From Phorcus lineatus (Eukaryota > Mollusca > Gastropoda > Trochida > Trochidae): a stretch of 64,000 nt of DNA. The notes beneath the pieces were generated by a model, which saw nothing but the letters and a program-made list of their open reading frames with translations, did no database searches and was not told the origin of the DNA. Location: positions 16,491,924 through 16,555,923 of the forward strand of contig OV121097.1 in assembly GCA_921293015.1 (NCBI GenBank), in the 5' to 3' direction. Positions 1 through 11,892 of this stretch are shown here, piece after piece (the stretch's first letter is position 1; each line of letters opens with the position of its first letter). A program made the translations under genes and the position numbers.

Positions 1-3000
1 ACCACCACTACTCCTTCACAAACAAGTACAACTGCACCAATAACCACCACTACAACTTCACAAACAACTACAACTACCACTGCACCAATAACCACCACTA
101 CTCCTTCACAAACAACTACAACTACCACTGCACCAACAACCACCACTACAACTTCACAAACAACTACAACTACCACTGCACCAGTAACCACCAATACTCC
201 TTCACAAACAAGTACAACTGCACCAATAACCATCACTACAACTTCACAAACAACTACAACTACCACTGCACCAATAACCACCACTACAACTTCACAAACA
301 ACTGCGACTAAAACTGCACCAATAACCACCACTACAACTTCACGAACAACTACAACTACCACTGCACCAATAACCACCACTACAACTTCACAAACAACTA
401 CAACTACCACTGCACCAACAACCACCACTACAACTTCACAAACAACTACAACTACCACTGCACCAACAACCACCACTACAACTTCACAAACAACTACAAC
501 TACCACTGCACCAATAACCACCACTACAACTTCACAAACAACTACGACTACCACTGCACCAGTAACCACCAATACTCCTTCACAAACAACTACAACTATT
601 ACTGCACCAATAACCACCACTACAACTTCACAAACAACTACAACTACCACTGCACTAATAACCACCACTACTCCTTCACAAACAACTACAACTACCACTG
701 CACCAACAACCACCACTACTACTTCACAAACAACTACAACTACCACTGCACCAATAACGACCACTACATCTTCACAAACAACTACAACTACCACTGCACC
801 AACAACCACCACTACTCCTTCACAAACAACTACAACTACCACTGCATCAATAACCACCACTACTCCTTCACAAACAACTACAACTACCACTGTACCAACA
901 ACCACCACTACAACTTCACAAACAACTACAACTACCACTGCACCAACAACCACCACTACAACTTCACAAACAACTACAACTACCACTGCACCAATAACCA
1001 CCACTACTCCTTCACAAACAACTACAACTACCACTGCACCAACAACCACCACTACTCCTTCACAAACAACTACAACTACCACTGCACCAATAACGACCAC
1101 TACATCTTCACAAACAACTACAACTACCACTGCACCAATAACCACCACTACAACTTCACAAACAACTACAACTACCACTGCACCAATAACCACCACTACT
1201 CCTTCACAAACAACTACAACTACCACTGCATCAACAACCACCACTACTCCTTCACAAACAACTACAACTACCACTGCATCAATAACCACCACTACTCCTT
1301 CACAAACAACTACAACTACCACTGTACCAACAACCACCACTACAACTTCACAAACAACTACAACTACCACTGCACCAACAACCACCACTACAACTTCACA
1401 AACAACTACAACTACCACTGCACCAATAACCACCACTACTCCTTCACAAACAACTACAACTACCACTGCACCAACAACCACCACTACTCCTTCACAAACA
1501 AGTACAACTGCACCAATAACCACCACTACAACTTCACAAATAACTACAACTACCACTGCACCAATAACCACCACTACTCCTTCACAAACAACTACCACTA
1601 CCACTGCACCAACAACCACCACTACAACTTCACAAACAACTACAACTACCACTGCACCAATAACCACCACTTCAACTTCACAAACAACTACAACTACCAC
1701 TGCACCAATAACCACCACTACAACTTCACAAACAGCTACAACTACCACTGCACCAATAACCACCACTACTCCTTCACAAACAACTACAACTACCACTGCA
1801 CCAACAACCACCACTACAACTTCACAAACAACCACAACTACCACTACACCAATGACAACCACTACTCCTTCACAAACAACTACAACTACCACTGCATCAA
1901 CAACCACCACTACAACTTCACAAGCAACTTCAACTACCACTGCACCCATAACCACCACTACAACTTCACAAACAACTACAACTACCACTGCACCAACAAC
2001 CACCACTACTCCTTCACAAACAAGTACAACTGCACCAATAACCACCACTACAACTTCACAAACAACTACAACTACCACTGCACCAAAAACCACCACTACT
2101 CCTTCACAAACAACTACAACTACCACTGCACCAACAACCACCACTACTCCTTCACAAACAAGTACAACTGCACCAATAACCACCACTACAACTTCACAAA
2201 CAACTACGACTACCACTGCTACAGTAACCACCAATACTCCTTCACAAACAAGTACAACTGCACCAATAACCACCACTACAACTTCACAAACAACTACAAC
2301 TACCACTGCACCAATAACCACCACTACAACTTCACAAACAACTACGACTACCACTGCACCAGTAACCACCATTACTCCTTCACAAACAACTACAACTATC
2401 ACTGCACCAATAACCACCACTACAACTTCACAAACAACTACAACTACCATTGCACCAACAACCACCACTACAACTTCACAAACAACTACAACTACCACTG
2501 CACCAATGACCACCACTACTCCTTCACAAACAACTACAACTACCACTGCACCAATAACCACCACTACAACTTCACAAACAACTACAACTATCACTGCACC
2601 AATAACCACCACTACAACTTCACAAACAACTACAACTACCATTGCACCAACAACCACCACTACAACTTCACAAACAACTACAACTACCACTGCACCAACA
2701 ACCACCACTACAACTTCACAAACAACTACAACTACCACTGCACCAGTAACCACCAATACTCCTTCACAAACAACTACAACTATCACTGCACCAATAACCA
2801 CCACTACAACTTCACAAACAACTACAACTACCATTGCACCAACAACCACCACTACTCCTTCACAAACAACTACAACTACCACTGCACCAACAACCACCAC
2901 TACAACTTCACAAACAACTACAACTACCACTGCACCAATAACCACCACTACTCCTTCACAAACAACTACAACTACCACTGCACCAACAACCACCACTACT

Positions 3001-4134
3001 CCTTCACAAACAAGTACAACTGCACCAATAACCACCACAACAACTTCACAAACAACTACAACTACCACTGCACCAATAATTACCACTACTCCTTCACAAA
3101 CAACTACAACTACCACTGCACCAGTAACCACCAATACTCCTTCACAAACAAGTACAACTGCACCAATAACCACCACTACAACTTCACAAACAACTACAAC
3201 TACCACTGCACCAATAACCACCACTACAACTTCACAAACAACTGCGACTACAACTGCACCAATAACCACCACTACAACTTCACAAACAACTACAACTACC
3301 ACTGCACCAATAACCACCACTACAACTTCACAAACAACTACAACTACCACTGCACCAACAACCACCACTACAACTTCACAAACAACTACAACTACCACTG
3401 CACCAATAACCACCACTACAACTTCACAAACAACTACGACTACCACTGCACCAGTAACCACCAATACTCCTTCACAAACAACTACAACTATCACTGCACC
3501 AATAACCACCACTACAACTTCACAAACAACTACAACTACCATTGCACCAACAACCACCACTACAACTTCACAAACAACTACAACTACCACTGCACCAATG
3601 AACACCACTACTCCTTCACAAACAACTACAACTACCACTGCACCAACAACCACCACTACTCCTTCACAAACAAGTACAACTGCACCAATAACCACCACTA
3701 CAACTTCAGAAACAACTACAACTACCACTGCACCAATAACCACCACTACTCCTTCACAAACAACTGCGACTACCACTGCACCAATAACCATTACTACAAC
3801 TTCACAAACAACTACGACTACCACAACTTCAACATCAACTTCCGCTGCTTCCACTGAAACAACATCTCAAACAACAACTTCAACACCAACAACCACAAGT
3901 ATCAAAACACAAACATCTACTACGTCTACAATCACAACTATGACGACCACAATCCCCACTGGCACAACTACAACATCAAAACCAACAACTACTACAGACA
4001 ACTACGTGTGTCAGGACTTTTGCCCCATGGTTGAAGGAACACATACGTATGCACGTTGCTCCGATGGTTGTATAATTTACTGCACGGATGGGCAATTAGT
4101 CGATGAGCACTGTTTCGGTCCTTTCGGCAATTAA
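1..4134 (+). CDS. Thr-rich secreted mucin-like protein, C-terminal part (5' truncated by window)
   Basis: One open frame (frame 1) runs from the first base to the TAA at 4132-4134. There is no in-frame stop and no Met before 1852, so the gene begins left of the window and 1852 is not a credible start. The product is about 1377 residues of near-perfect repeats. The main unit is 16 residues (48 nt) of the form APITTTTTSQTTTTTT; a shorter 14-residue (42 nt) form contains PSQTSTT. Variation is confined to I/T/V/M after AP and T/P before SQ. The last ~100 residues are a less regular Thr/Ser linker followed by a six-Cys domain. Dense Thr/Ser with spaced Pro is the signature of a heavily O-glycosylated mucin, expected to be secreted in mucus, cuticle or adhesive secretions. 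No transmembrane segment follows, which fits secretion. The signal peptide would lie outside the window. The gene family is not identifiable from repeats alone. Confidence 0.85.
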   Translation, partial: TTTTPSQTSTTAPITTTTTSQTTTTTTAPITTTTPSQTTTTTTAPTTTTTTSQTTTTTTAPVTTNTPSQTSTTAPITITTTSQTTTTTTAPITTTTTSQTTATKTAPITTTTTSRTTTTTTAPITTTTTSQTTTTTTAPTTTTTTSQTTTTTTAPTTTTTTSQTTTTTTAPITTTTTSQTTTTTTAPVTTNTPSQTTTTITAPITTTTTSQTTTTTTALITTTTPSQTTTTTTAPTTTTTTSQTTTTTTAPITTTTSSQTTTTTTAPTTTTTPSQTTTTTTASITTTTPSQTTTTTTVPTTTTTTSQTTTTTTAPTTTTTTSQTTTTTTAPITTTTPSQTTTTTTAPTTTTTPSQTTTTTTAPITTTTSSQTTTTTTAPITTTTTSQTTTTTTAPITTTTPSQTTTTTTASTTTTTPSQTTTTTTASITTTTPSQTTTTTTVPTTTTTTSQTTTTTTAPTTTTTTSQTTTTTTAPITTTTPSQTTTTTTAPTTTTTPSQTSTTAPITTTTTSQITTTTTAPITTTTPSQTTTTTTAPTTTTTTSQTTTTTTAPITTTSTSQTTTTTTAPITTTTTSQTATTTTAPITTTTPSQTTTTTTAPTTTTTTSQTTTTTTTPMTTTTPSQTTTTTTASTTTTTTSQATSTTTAPITTTTTSQTTTTTTAPTTTTTPSQTSTTAPITTTTTSQTTTTTTAPKTTTTPSQTTTTTTAPTTTTTPSQTSTTAPITTTTTSQTTTTTTATVTTNTPSQTSTTAPITTTTTSQTTTTTTAPITTTTTSQTTTTTTAPVTTITPSQTTTTITAPITTTTTSQTTTTTIAPTTTTTTSQTTTTTTAPMTTTTPSQTTTTTTAPITTTTTSQTTTTITAPITTTTTSQTTTTTIAPTTTTTTSQTTTTTTAPTTTTTTSQTTTTTTAPVTTNTPSQTTTTITAPITTTTTSQTTTTTIAPTTTTTPSQTTTTTTAPTTTTTTSQTTTTTTAPITTTTPSQTTTTTTAPTTTTTPSQTSTTAPITTTTTSQTTTTTTAPIITTTPSQTTTTTTAPVTTNTPSQTSTTAPITTTTTSQTTTTTTAPITTTTTSQTTATTTAPITTTTTSQTTTTTTAPITTTTTSQTTTTTTAPTTTTTTSQTTTTTTAPITTTTTSQTTTTTTAPVTTNTPSQTTTTITAPITTTTTSQTTTTTIAPTTTTTTSQTTTTTTAPMNTTTPSQTTTTTTAPTTTTTPSQTSTTAPITTTTTSETTTTTTAPITTTTPSQTTATTTAPITITTTSQTTTTTTTSTSTSAASTETTSQTTTSTPTTTSIKTQTSTTSTITTMTTTIPTGTTTTSKPTTTTDNYVCQDFCPMVEGTHTYARCSDGCIIYCTDGQLVDEHCFGPFGN
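4003..4131 (+). other. Six-cysteine C-terminal domain of the mucin
   Basis: The last ~43 codons leave the repeat and encode a compact Cys-rich module with spacing C-x3-C-x12-C-x3-C-x4-C-x10-C. The segments YARCSDGC and YCTDGQLVDEHC recall the aromatic-x-x-Cys...Cys-x-x-Gly pattern of peritrophin-type (CBM14) chitin-binding domains. The module is shorter than a normal CBM14 and its first two cysteines are too close together. I call it CBM14-like only tentatively; it could be a lineage-specific mucin cap. Confidence 0.45.
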
Positions 4135-4221
4135 TAGTACTTGCCACAAAAGGGATTCCTAAATAGAACAACGCTGAGGTTGTTTGTTAACATGAAGTTT
4201 TTTTTTCTGTACGTATTTCAT

Positions 4222-4227
4222 AATAAA
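4222..4227 (+). terminator. Polyadenylation signal of the mucin gene
   Basis: A canonical AATAAA lies 88 nt after the mucin stop codon, in an AT-rich 3' UTR. It is the first such hexamer downstream, and cleavage would be expected within about 30 nt. This leaves a short 3' UTR of roughly 110 nt. Confidence 0.6.
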
Positions 4228-6560
4228 GATATCTCTCTTGGTGCTTGCTTTATGTTATGAATCCACCTTGGCACAATATCATTTTATGACAGGTAGAAAT
4301 GCAAACAAATATGATTTTTTAACAATGAGGCGCAGTCAAAATGTCAGTAGGCCGAACAAGGAGGGCGAACTATACGGTCGAATGATAATGTCAGGCAGAA
4401 ACCATGTCGGGGTTTTAGCAGACAGAATGAAAAATAATACGATTTGGGTTTATAAATGTTCACCAAAACGCTTCGCAAGAGTTTGTATAAACCGTTAAAA
4501 ACAAATCTGAATATATTCTTATAAATTGATTCTACGTGGTTCAACTGTCAAACGCAACTGATTGATATATATCCCAGTAAGACGGGCTCAGAAAAAAGTC
4601 AATCTATCCCTGAAAGAAACCAATGGTGTCTCAGATAGGATTATTTCCCTTGAATCGAACCTATAGCCTATAGCAGCTTATTGAGTCATTGAGTCATATA
4701 TTCATAACCCACGAAGAGTTTCAAACGGATGTTTCTTTTTTTTTTTAGAGTTATTCAATGGCTCCCCAGTCTTATTTAGGTATGAAAGACTAAACTCACT
4801 AATTTTCTCTACGAGAACGCACGTGCAGAGGTTTTCATCTTGCGTACCAGTAGTTCATTATGATCGCATGCTACATATATGTATATTTAATCTTATATGA
4901 TAGTTGTTCTTATTCAGAAATAAATGTTACAAGATTTGATGACCCACAAATCAGAGATTTCAGGGGTATTTGTTGTTCGTCGTCTTAGCTATTGCTGTGG
5001 GGAGAGAATGTCGAACATGACTTTGAGTGTGTTTTACTAAGTAATGAGTAATCTAAAAATGGTATTTCTTTCCTTCCCCCATTCTAAGGGTACCAAATGA
5101 GTCAGCATTGGTTTATCTAAGTGTAAAATTAATAATTTTATATTAATAGGACAGCCATTTTGTTGAATTTGACATTGATCTGAGAATGAGTGTTAGAGCA
5201 ATTTATGATTCATCTAGTGTTCATGTATACACATGGCATATTTAGACGTGAAGATTACAATTCCATGTTTGGTTTTACGTGATAAACAATCATTTCATTA
5301 AAAAAAGTCGCACAGACGCATTTTGTCGCTGTCGTTTTTCCTTTTTCAGGGACTAAGATTGATAATTATTCTGTAACTGACTTAAACCATTGAAGTTTTG
5401 CATATACAGTATTTCACTCCTTTAAGGGGCAATTTTTAAAAGCTGGATAGATGAAGAAGATGAATTCTATTCATAGTCAACTACTTTGACTATCAAACTA
5501 AATTTGCCTTTATAATAACTGAGTTAGAACCTACACCGAAACGTTGCAATTCGTGCAATAAAGAAGTTGAATATCATGGGGGGGGGGGGACAAAATGACA
5601 CAATTTTACTCGAAAACGGGCATGGTGACCCAAATTTTTTATTTGAATTTTTAATTCATCACACTCAGTTCTGCAAAAATGCTGTTTCTAAATGATTTTA
5701 TTTCTGGGTAGGTAGGTATGTCCTTAATGTTTATCAACAAAAAATACAGACATTTCATGGGTTCGAACCTGTGCCCTGTTTGTTTCTTTTCAAATGAATC
5801 CTTCTGCAATCTCATTGAAATAAGATGTTAGACTTTCGCTCACGTCTTGTTCTTGTCCGTACAACTTTAGAAATGCTATTTTTAGATAAATGATTGAAAG
5901 TTATGAAACCAACAGAGCTGCGCGATCCGGGGAAGAGACATCGGACGGACAGCTCGTTACAGGACACCAACTTCAATTAAAACAGTCTCAACATCGAAAA
6001 GACTCATTCTCTCCCAACAGAGGTAGCTCCGTCATAAATTCCTTTACAACCCCTGTCTTAATACGAAGGTTTCTAGGTCTAGTAATGTAGAACGCTGATT
6101 AGATGCAATCTAAATTAGTTGTGCTATCAGCGACGCCGTTATCCTTTTATTCGAGATATGCTTGCAGTTTGAGTCGTCTGTACAAAATGGACATGAGAAA
6201 TTGAATTTCAATTAAAAACTATTTATTTTTGATAGTTATGGCATTTGAATTTTTAAAATTAAGATTGGCATATTTGTTGTTTTTTTGTTTGAAATAATTG
6301 CAACAAGACTTTAACAAAAACTTTGAGGCACAAAACCAGCAATTTTCACACTGTGCAAACCAGATAATCATTGATGTTTCTGTATGTACTCCAGACTGTG
6401 AGACAATGCCCAAATATTTTATTTTATCCTCACAATCCATGGTTTAAAAGTTCCGACAAAACTCGATAGATTCTGGATTGCAAATTCGCTCTTATTGTGT
6501 ATTTTGTGAACTAGCTTGGCTAAAGCCACATGTTTACACTGTGAAGTTGATGTGAGGTTT

Positions 6561-6655
6561 AAAGCCCGCAACACCATTGTGATTATGCATTGCAGTGAAA
6601 CCTGGGAGCAACAGCTGATACAAGCGAACTGAAATTCAGTGTAGCACGGCACCCA
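6561..6655 (+). repeat. Dispersed repeat, SINE body fragment (copy 1)
   Basis: The segment aaagcccgcaac...ccattgt...tgcatt...gtgaaacctg.gagcaacagctg...gtgtagca is shared, with about 80% identity by eye, with 15121-15207 in the same orientation. At 15.1 kb it is joined to a tRNA-like head on the - strand, so this is probably a truncated copy of the same SINE family. Confidence 0.5.
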
Positions 6656-6854
6656 AACCTGTCTGTTTGTAGATCAGTTCTCTACTGTAGAAAACAGTTG
6701 CCGACCCCTTGGCAGGATTCTCGGAAGATGAGCTGACCAATTTTTTTTCTATCTGAACTTATCAGTGTAAATTTTTGGACTAAGACCATTGGCTGTACAG
6801 ACTTCAGATTGACTTGTGTGCATAAACCTTGTACTCTGATAGCATAGTTAAACA

Positions 6855-6930
6855 TGGAATATAGCTCAGTTGGTAGAGTGTTAGCTCATCACCAAGGAGG
6901 TTTTGGTTTGTTTCCACGGCCATCTTACCA
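6855..6930 (+). repeat. tRNA-derived SINE head (degenerate)
   Basis: The A-box-like tagctcagttgg at 6862-6873 is followed by ggtagagtg, as in the D-arm of many tRNAs. The expected B box (GGTTCGAATCC) is only a degenerate ggttttggtttg near 6899. No acceptor-stem pairing is seen, so this is a tRNA-related SINE remnant and not a functional tRNA. Confidence 0.4.
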
Positions 6931-7319
6931 AACCTCTTCGATTATGGGAGTTGTTACTTCCTTGCTTGACAGTAACATTAAAAGGATAAAACAATGGTTG
7001 AACTGCCCATGTACTGCAGCTTGGTGCCCATGGGCTTAAAAATATTTCCAACTTACAATGTAATGACCATGATTATCATTATTATGACTATGTATGGGCA
7101 CAGAATAGTTCACAATTCCGGAAAACTGGTAGCAAACAAGGACAAGCTTATCCTTTGGAGAGTCGATCACACAAATGTAATTATTCACATAAGTAATTTA
7201 CTGCAGACAGGGCCTTGAAGTAACAACTTCTTAACCAGAAGGGAAGTGAGCTGACCATTCCACATGGTTGTATGATTGGCATACCAAACCATAACAAGAC
7301 ACTCTGTTTTTGAAGGACA

Positions 7320-7325
7320 TTTATT
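7320..7325 (-). terminator. Candidate polyadenylation signal of RAPGEF1
   Basis: AATAAA on the - strand (tttatt on +) is followed downstream by gtccttcaaaaacagagtg. It would give a 3' UTR of about 4.5 kb after the stop at 11893. Other - strand AATAAA matches exist in between, for example near 10046-10051, so the real cleavage site is uncertain. Confidence 0.25.
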
Positions 7326-7479
7326 CATATTTGCAGATAATAATACACCAGCACATCAACATTGCACAGTTCATGTCAAATAAATAACAGAGAAATTGCA
7401 TACATCTATTTGCCACTTAGAAGCTGCTCCTCACAATCAAAGAAGTCCAACAACCAGACAACCAGATCCTCACATATAC

Positions 7480-7541
7480 CATCCAGCTACATCAGCATAA
7501 TGAGGGCTAGGCAGAGACAAACTCACTGATGTAGCTGGATG
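7480..7541. repeat. Inverted repeat (hairpin) with perfect 16-bp arms
   Basis: catccagctacatcag at 7480-7495 is the exact reverse complement of ctgatgtagctggatg at 7526-7541, with a 30-nt loop. Similarity extends outwards through catata/tatatg. It is probably a small foldback element. If transcribed it would form a stable stem in the putative RAPGEF1 3' UTR. Confidence 0.65.
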
Positions 7542-7976
7542 CATAATATATGACAATCTAGATTCAGATTTATACTGAAGCCTTACTTTTCAATATTTGA
7601 TATTAAATAAAAATAGTTTTCAACAACCTTTAACTCTGAAATAGAATTTAACAAAAGTTCAAGATTGACGCAAACTTTTTCTTTTTGGTTTGATTTTGAT
7701 GACATTTGATACGAGTCATTAACAGTCATTTCCTATTTGACCTAGAAATGACCTTCATAGACAGCCTTCTTTAACTAAGAAGTGTTCTTTTTGTGATCTT
7801 TATACTTAAACATTATCATAATTATCATATGGTACCATTATCATATTCATACATGTCAACTTTACCTGTCATCAGATAATCCTATAACACTTTCATTTGT
7901 AAATTATCATTGTACAAACTGTTTCACTCAACTATAATTGGTTCAAGATTAATTGTTTGATGTTTTAACTTTTAAT

Positions 7977-8175
7977 CTGATTGGCTGATCTTGTCACCTT
8001 CTCATCAGCTGATCTTGACACATTCTGATTGGCTGATCTGGTCACATTCTCATCAGCTGATCTTGACACATTCTGATTGGCTGATCTGGTCACCTTCTCA
8101 TCAGCTGATCTTGACACATTCTGATTGGCTGATCTGGTCACCTTCTCATCAGCTGATCTTGACACATTCTGACTG
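7977..8175. repeat. 48-bp tandem repeat, about 4.2 copies
   Basis: The unit contains ctgattggctgatctggtc and ctcatcagctgatcttgacac. It starts at 7977, 8025, 8073, 8121 and partly 8169, with 1-3 substitutions per copy. Because 48 is a multiple of three, frames through the array stay open on both strands (for example SADEKVTRSANQ on -). These frames have no start context or flanking coding sequence. Confidence 0.85.
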
Positions 8176-10277
8176 GCAGAGGCAGGCCTTGTCAAGCGAT
8201 CAATATATACAAATTTGGGTACTCAAATGAAACAAAAACAGCCCAAGGGAAGATTGAATGAAAAATAGGCACTACATGAAGTTATGGCCGATTCCTCAGC
8301 TGGCAAGCAAAGGGATTTTTAATTTGATAATATAGATAAACATTTCATTATATAATACAAACTTTTATATAAATCATTAACAGCTCAACAGTCATTATTA
8401 CAATGTATTCAGATTGATTTCATGGGATGCGCTTTCATTGAAGTTGTTTTCCTTATTTGGTAACGGGTTTGGAAAAATTTGGATTTTGGAAAACACGGTT
8501 TTCTCTCATGAAAAAACTTAAAATGGGATTTCACCAAAGTCTTAAGCATTTGGTTAAAATAAGTGTAGATTGACATATTCACTAATAAAGAGCAATTTGA
8601 TTTATCATTTGAAACCTACAGTCAAAATTCTTGCTTGACAAAGGATATTCAAAATTATACATTATTCTTATATTATCAATAGCTTAGTAGTCTGTTCATT
8701 TGTGCATTAATTTGCGCAAATATGCACTGCATATATCAGACACTGACTATACCAACATTTGTGGAAATAAGCCAATAAGAATCGGTAAATGGATATCAAG
8801 ATAGATGGATAGAAATCAATATTCTATCACACAAATCTGACCATATGTAGGTAATGATATGATAAGATATGTAGCTAACACTAATGACACTTTCATCATT
8901 TAAAACTCTATTGAATTTGACATTCACCTCATAAAGCAGTGTTTGAAATATGATCAAAATGTAACCTAATGATATTTAAATGAAGTCACAAATTGACATT
9001 ACATTTTACAAGTTACAGAACATGTTTAATTCAACATCCTTTGTTTCAAAGTTGCTAACAAGCTTGAATATGATTTATTTTGTGATGACTATTGTGTTAA
9101 TAATTCACACACTACTCGAAGTTTTCAGTTCACAACTCACAATGGATATATGGCAATCATGATTTCTTCTGACAGTTCGACCTCAACATAATGAAACCCT
9201 AGCACACTGGGGATCTGTAAAATGTCAAGGAAAAATGAAGTCAAGCTAGCACTATGGAGTTCTATCGGTCAATAAAGAGGAAGAAATTCACACATTTTTA
9301 AAACTTTCTTGCAAAAATGTACAACAAAATCATAAGCAACTATCCACATGACTGAATAAGTTAATCAAACAGATGTCCATAAGCTTACTTCATGATCATC
9401 CCATATAGCACACATGTGAACAGGAGCATGTCTCAACAACAATATGTACAAAGACATCTGTACAACAATATGATAACACTTGTACTGTACAATTGTATAT
9501 CACTCGCATGTGATAACCTTGTATCACCAAGCAATCAACACACATTCCAACAGTCAAGTCCATGAACGACTGAAATCTCTGTTCCTTTTTTGGTGGTCTG
9601 CCAGCAGCCACACATTACCTCCCCCTTGTCCTTTGGACCAGCCATGGAGGTGAGGGTCAATGGTATCAAAGGTCACTTCAACACTTACTGCAGAACTCAC
9701 AACAGTATCTGTCAGTAATTGAGAGGCATACATAATCCCAGATGCAGGCAATCATGCCATGGTAAAGGAACTTTCAAGACAAGTGCAGAGTTCATTCAGA
9801 ATCAGATTCAGTACATCTATCCATAGATCACACAGAGACAAATCTGTTCATTTGTACCAGTGTTTCAGATAAATTCAAGAGTTTGTGATAACCAGGTCAC
9901 TATAACCCTAATTGAATCTAGTAATAATTTGAACTGAATATCAAAACACCACGCTCTTTGATATTGAATAATGAATTATGCTGACCAAAGCGCCACATCA
10001 TTATGCGTTGGCATGATTACTTCAAGCATCAGCAAATGGTCCTTGTTTATTATGAATGGAATTTCTATTTCTCAGTCCCATGTTAACTCCCACTCACAAT
10101 AGCCTCTCATCTCCTTGGGGAGAACCTAATTCATAGCATTGGTCTGTAAAGGTGTTGAGAAGTTTGAATCTGCAGTACCATCCTGTTCATGAATTGTTTT
10201 CTTCTCAAGTGTGAATCTTGTTGTATATACTGAGGCAACTTCACAGTGACTCAAAGATAGATATCTGTTGCCTCTAT

Positions 10278-10453
10278 ACAGTCAAACCTTGCTTAACCGG
10301 ACCCCAGATATCCGGAAACCTTGCTACCCGGACGCCGATTTTTCAAACCATGTCTGTACATTTGCACTGAAAGCTGATTCAGATAACCGGACTCGTGATC
10401 CAGACGATTTTCACTTGTAACCAAATCGTCCGGATAAACAAGGTTCGGCTGTT
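10278..10453. mobile_element. Pogo/Tigger-like MITE, about 175 bp
   Basis: The left end cagtcaaaccttgcttaacc is followed by ggac. The right end, read on the - strand, is cagccgaaccttgtttatcc followed by ggac, so the termini are inverted repeats with about 4 mismatches. CAG-beginning termini with AACCT...CCGGAC, and a TA at the left flank, are typical of Tigger/pogo-family DNA transposons. The internal sequence is non-coding, so this is a non-autonomous copy. Confidence 0.7.
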
Positions 10454-11892
10454 TATACAAATTTGCTCAAATTCTGCAAGTTGAAAAGTGTAGAAAGAAA
10501 ACCTCATGGATGCCTGAAATCTGCACCACACTTCAAGTCCATAGTCACTTCACATCTTTTTTCAGGAATTGAAACTCGAGACAAGCAGTGCAAAGACACT
10601 TGTGTAAATCAGTATGTTTCGTTTTTTGTAAGTTTCAAGTCAATAGCAAAGAGACCCATTTCTAGATTCAGCTATGTGCAGATGGCTCAATACAGACCTG
10701 ATCTGAACTAGGCACAAGCTGATTCAACACTGAACATCATTACACGTGAAGATAAATATCTAAGAGAAACTGTATAATATCACAGCAATATTCTTGTTTG
10801 TCACAATCTGTCCACACTTGACTGAGATATTCTCAGAGCATATGCTTTAGAAGCTTTCAATATGAAATCTTCATACAAGATTCTCAAACTTCACAATAGG
10901 TGTCTGGTTGATTTCAGATATTTGAAGAAAAATCTTTTTGAATTTTGTAATCCTGAGGTGGTCTGAATGATCTGTACGAGTCCATGTCATCTTCTCCTAC
11001 CCTCAGACTGCCAGACTTGCATAAATGATCCGTCCAAAATACTCAATCTTTCAGTTATTTCATTCCTTCCCTTGAGGAAACATTGGACTACAAAAGAGGT
11101 AAAAAGTATCTGGGGTGGTAGTTTTCCTTCATTTAAGAGTTGAACCAAAAGACACCTCTTTAACATGGTGACCACACTTGACAAAAGTTAAAATTCTCTT
11201 TCCTCTCCCATTCACTTATCATCAACATTTCATTTGATTATTTTCATACCCTGACTGATGAGACATCACTCTTCAGAGTGAGATATTTTGGCAACATGTC
11301 ATCCATTACTGGAGAACCCTCTTCAGATAATGTATGATTCTTTTTGTTGCATCCATGATTTTCATTTTTCCATTTTGAGGTACCCTGTTAGAGAAATTCC
11401 AAGAACATAGCAAGATGGTCATATCACTTTCAGGGACATAACTCTGAGACCTTGATCCCATCAATGAGAATCAGAGACAACAACGTTCCACTGAGTTAAG
11501 ATCGTTATGATGCTTAGCAGCCATAAGATGAAATCGATTGAATATCAACCGAAAGCAACAGCAACACCACCAAAATACTAGCAGATATCTGAAATCCATT
11601 GAAAATCAGTGTCGGAACCAGCTAGGAGTTTGGTTTCTGCTGTCAGTGGATTAACAGAGCTAGAAAATCGTAAAGACAAAGATTAGGATCCACCTTCAAA
11701 GGGTCTCTTTTTCTCTTGACTACTCCCCTTGATTAGGAAAAAGTTTGAGAATCATGTTCAGTCAACCCAATGATATCCAAACTGATAGAGCCCACAAGGA
11801 GAATCCTTGGAAGTATTCTGTATGATCAGTAGCTCTCTCCTGCAATATCTAATTAAGTACCCTGTTTTTAAATTGAATTTCGGAATCACTTT

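Larger units (their letters stand above)
4228..7300. other. Intergenic region between convergent genes
   Basis: I see no supported gene. Short open frames here have no codon pattern or recognisable motif. Contents noted: a run of 12 G at 5578-5589, a SINE-body fragment at 6561-6655, and a tRNA-like A-box at 6862. The region separates the 3' ends of the mucin (+) and RAPGEF1 (-). Confidence 0.5.
7326..11892 (-). other. Presumed RAPGEF1 3' UTR and/or downstream flank
   Basis: No coding segment was recognised. The stretch lies directly downstream of the RAPGEF1 stop codon and upstream of the candidate polyadenylation signal. It contains a perfect-arm hairpin (7480-7541), a 48-bp tandem array (7977-8175) and a pogo-like MITE (10278-10453). 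Whether all of it is transcribed cannot be told from sequence. Confidence 0.35.

Noticed and set aside
1852-1854. Start codon of the mucin at 1852
   Set aside because: The frame is open and carries the same repeat from base 1, so this Met is a substitution in the repeat (I/T/V/M position).
4238-4498. 86-codon frame after the mucin
   Set aside because: It starts just after the mucin polyadenylation signal, has no recognised motif and no plausible promoter or splice context.
6855-6930. Functional tRNA gene
   Set aside because: Only the A-box/D-arm is convincing; the B box is degenerate and no acceptor stem can be drawn.
7965-8195. Repeat protein with SADEKVTRSANQ units on the - strand
   Set aside because: The 48-bp tandem repeat keeps frames open on both strands; there is no coding sequence on either side.
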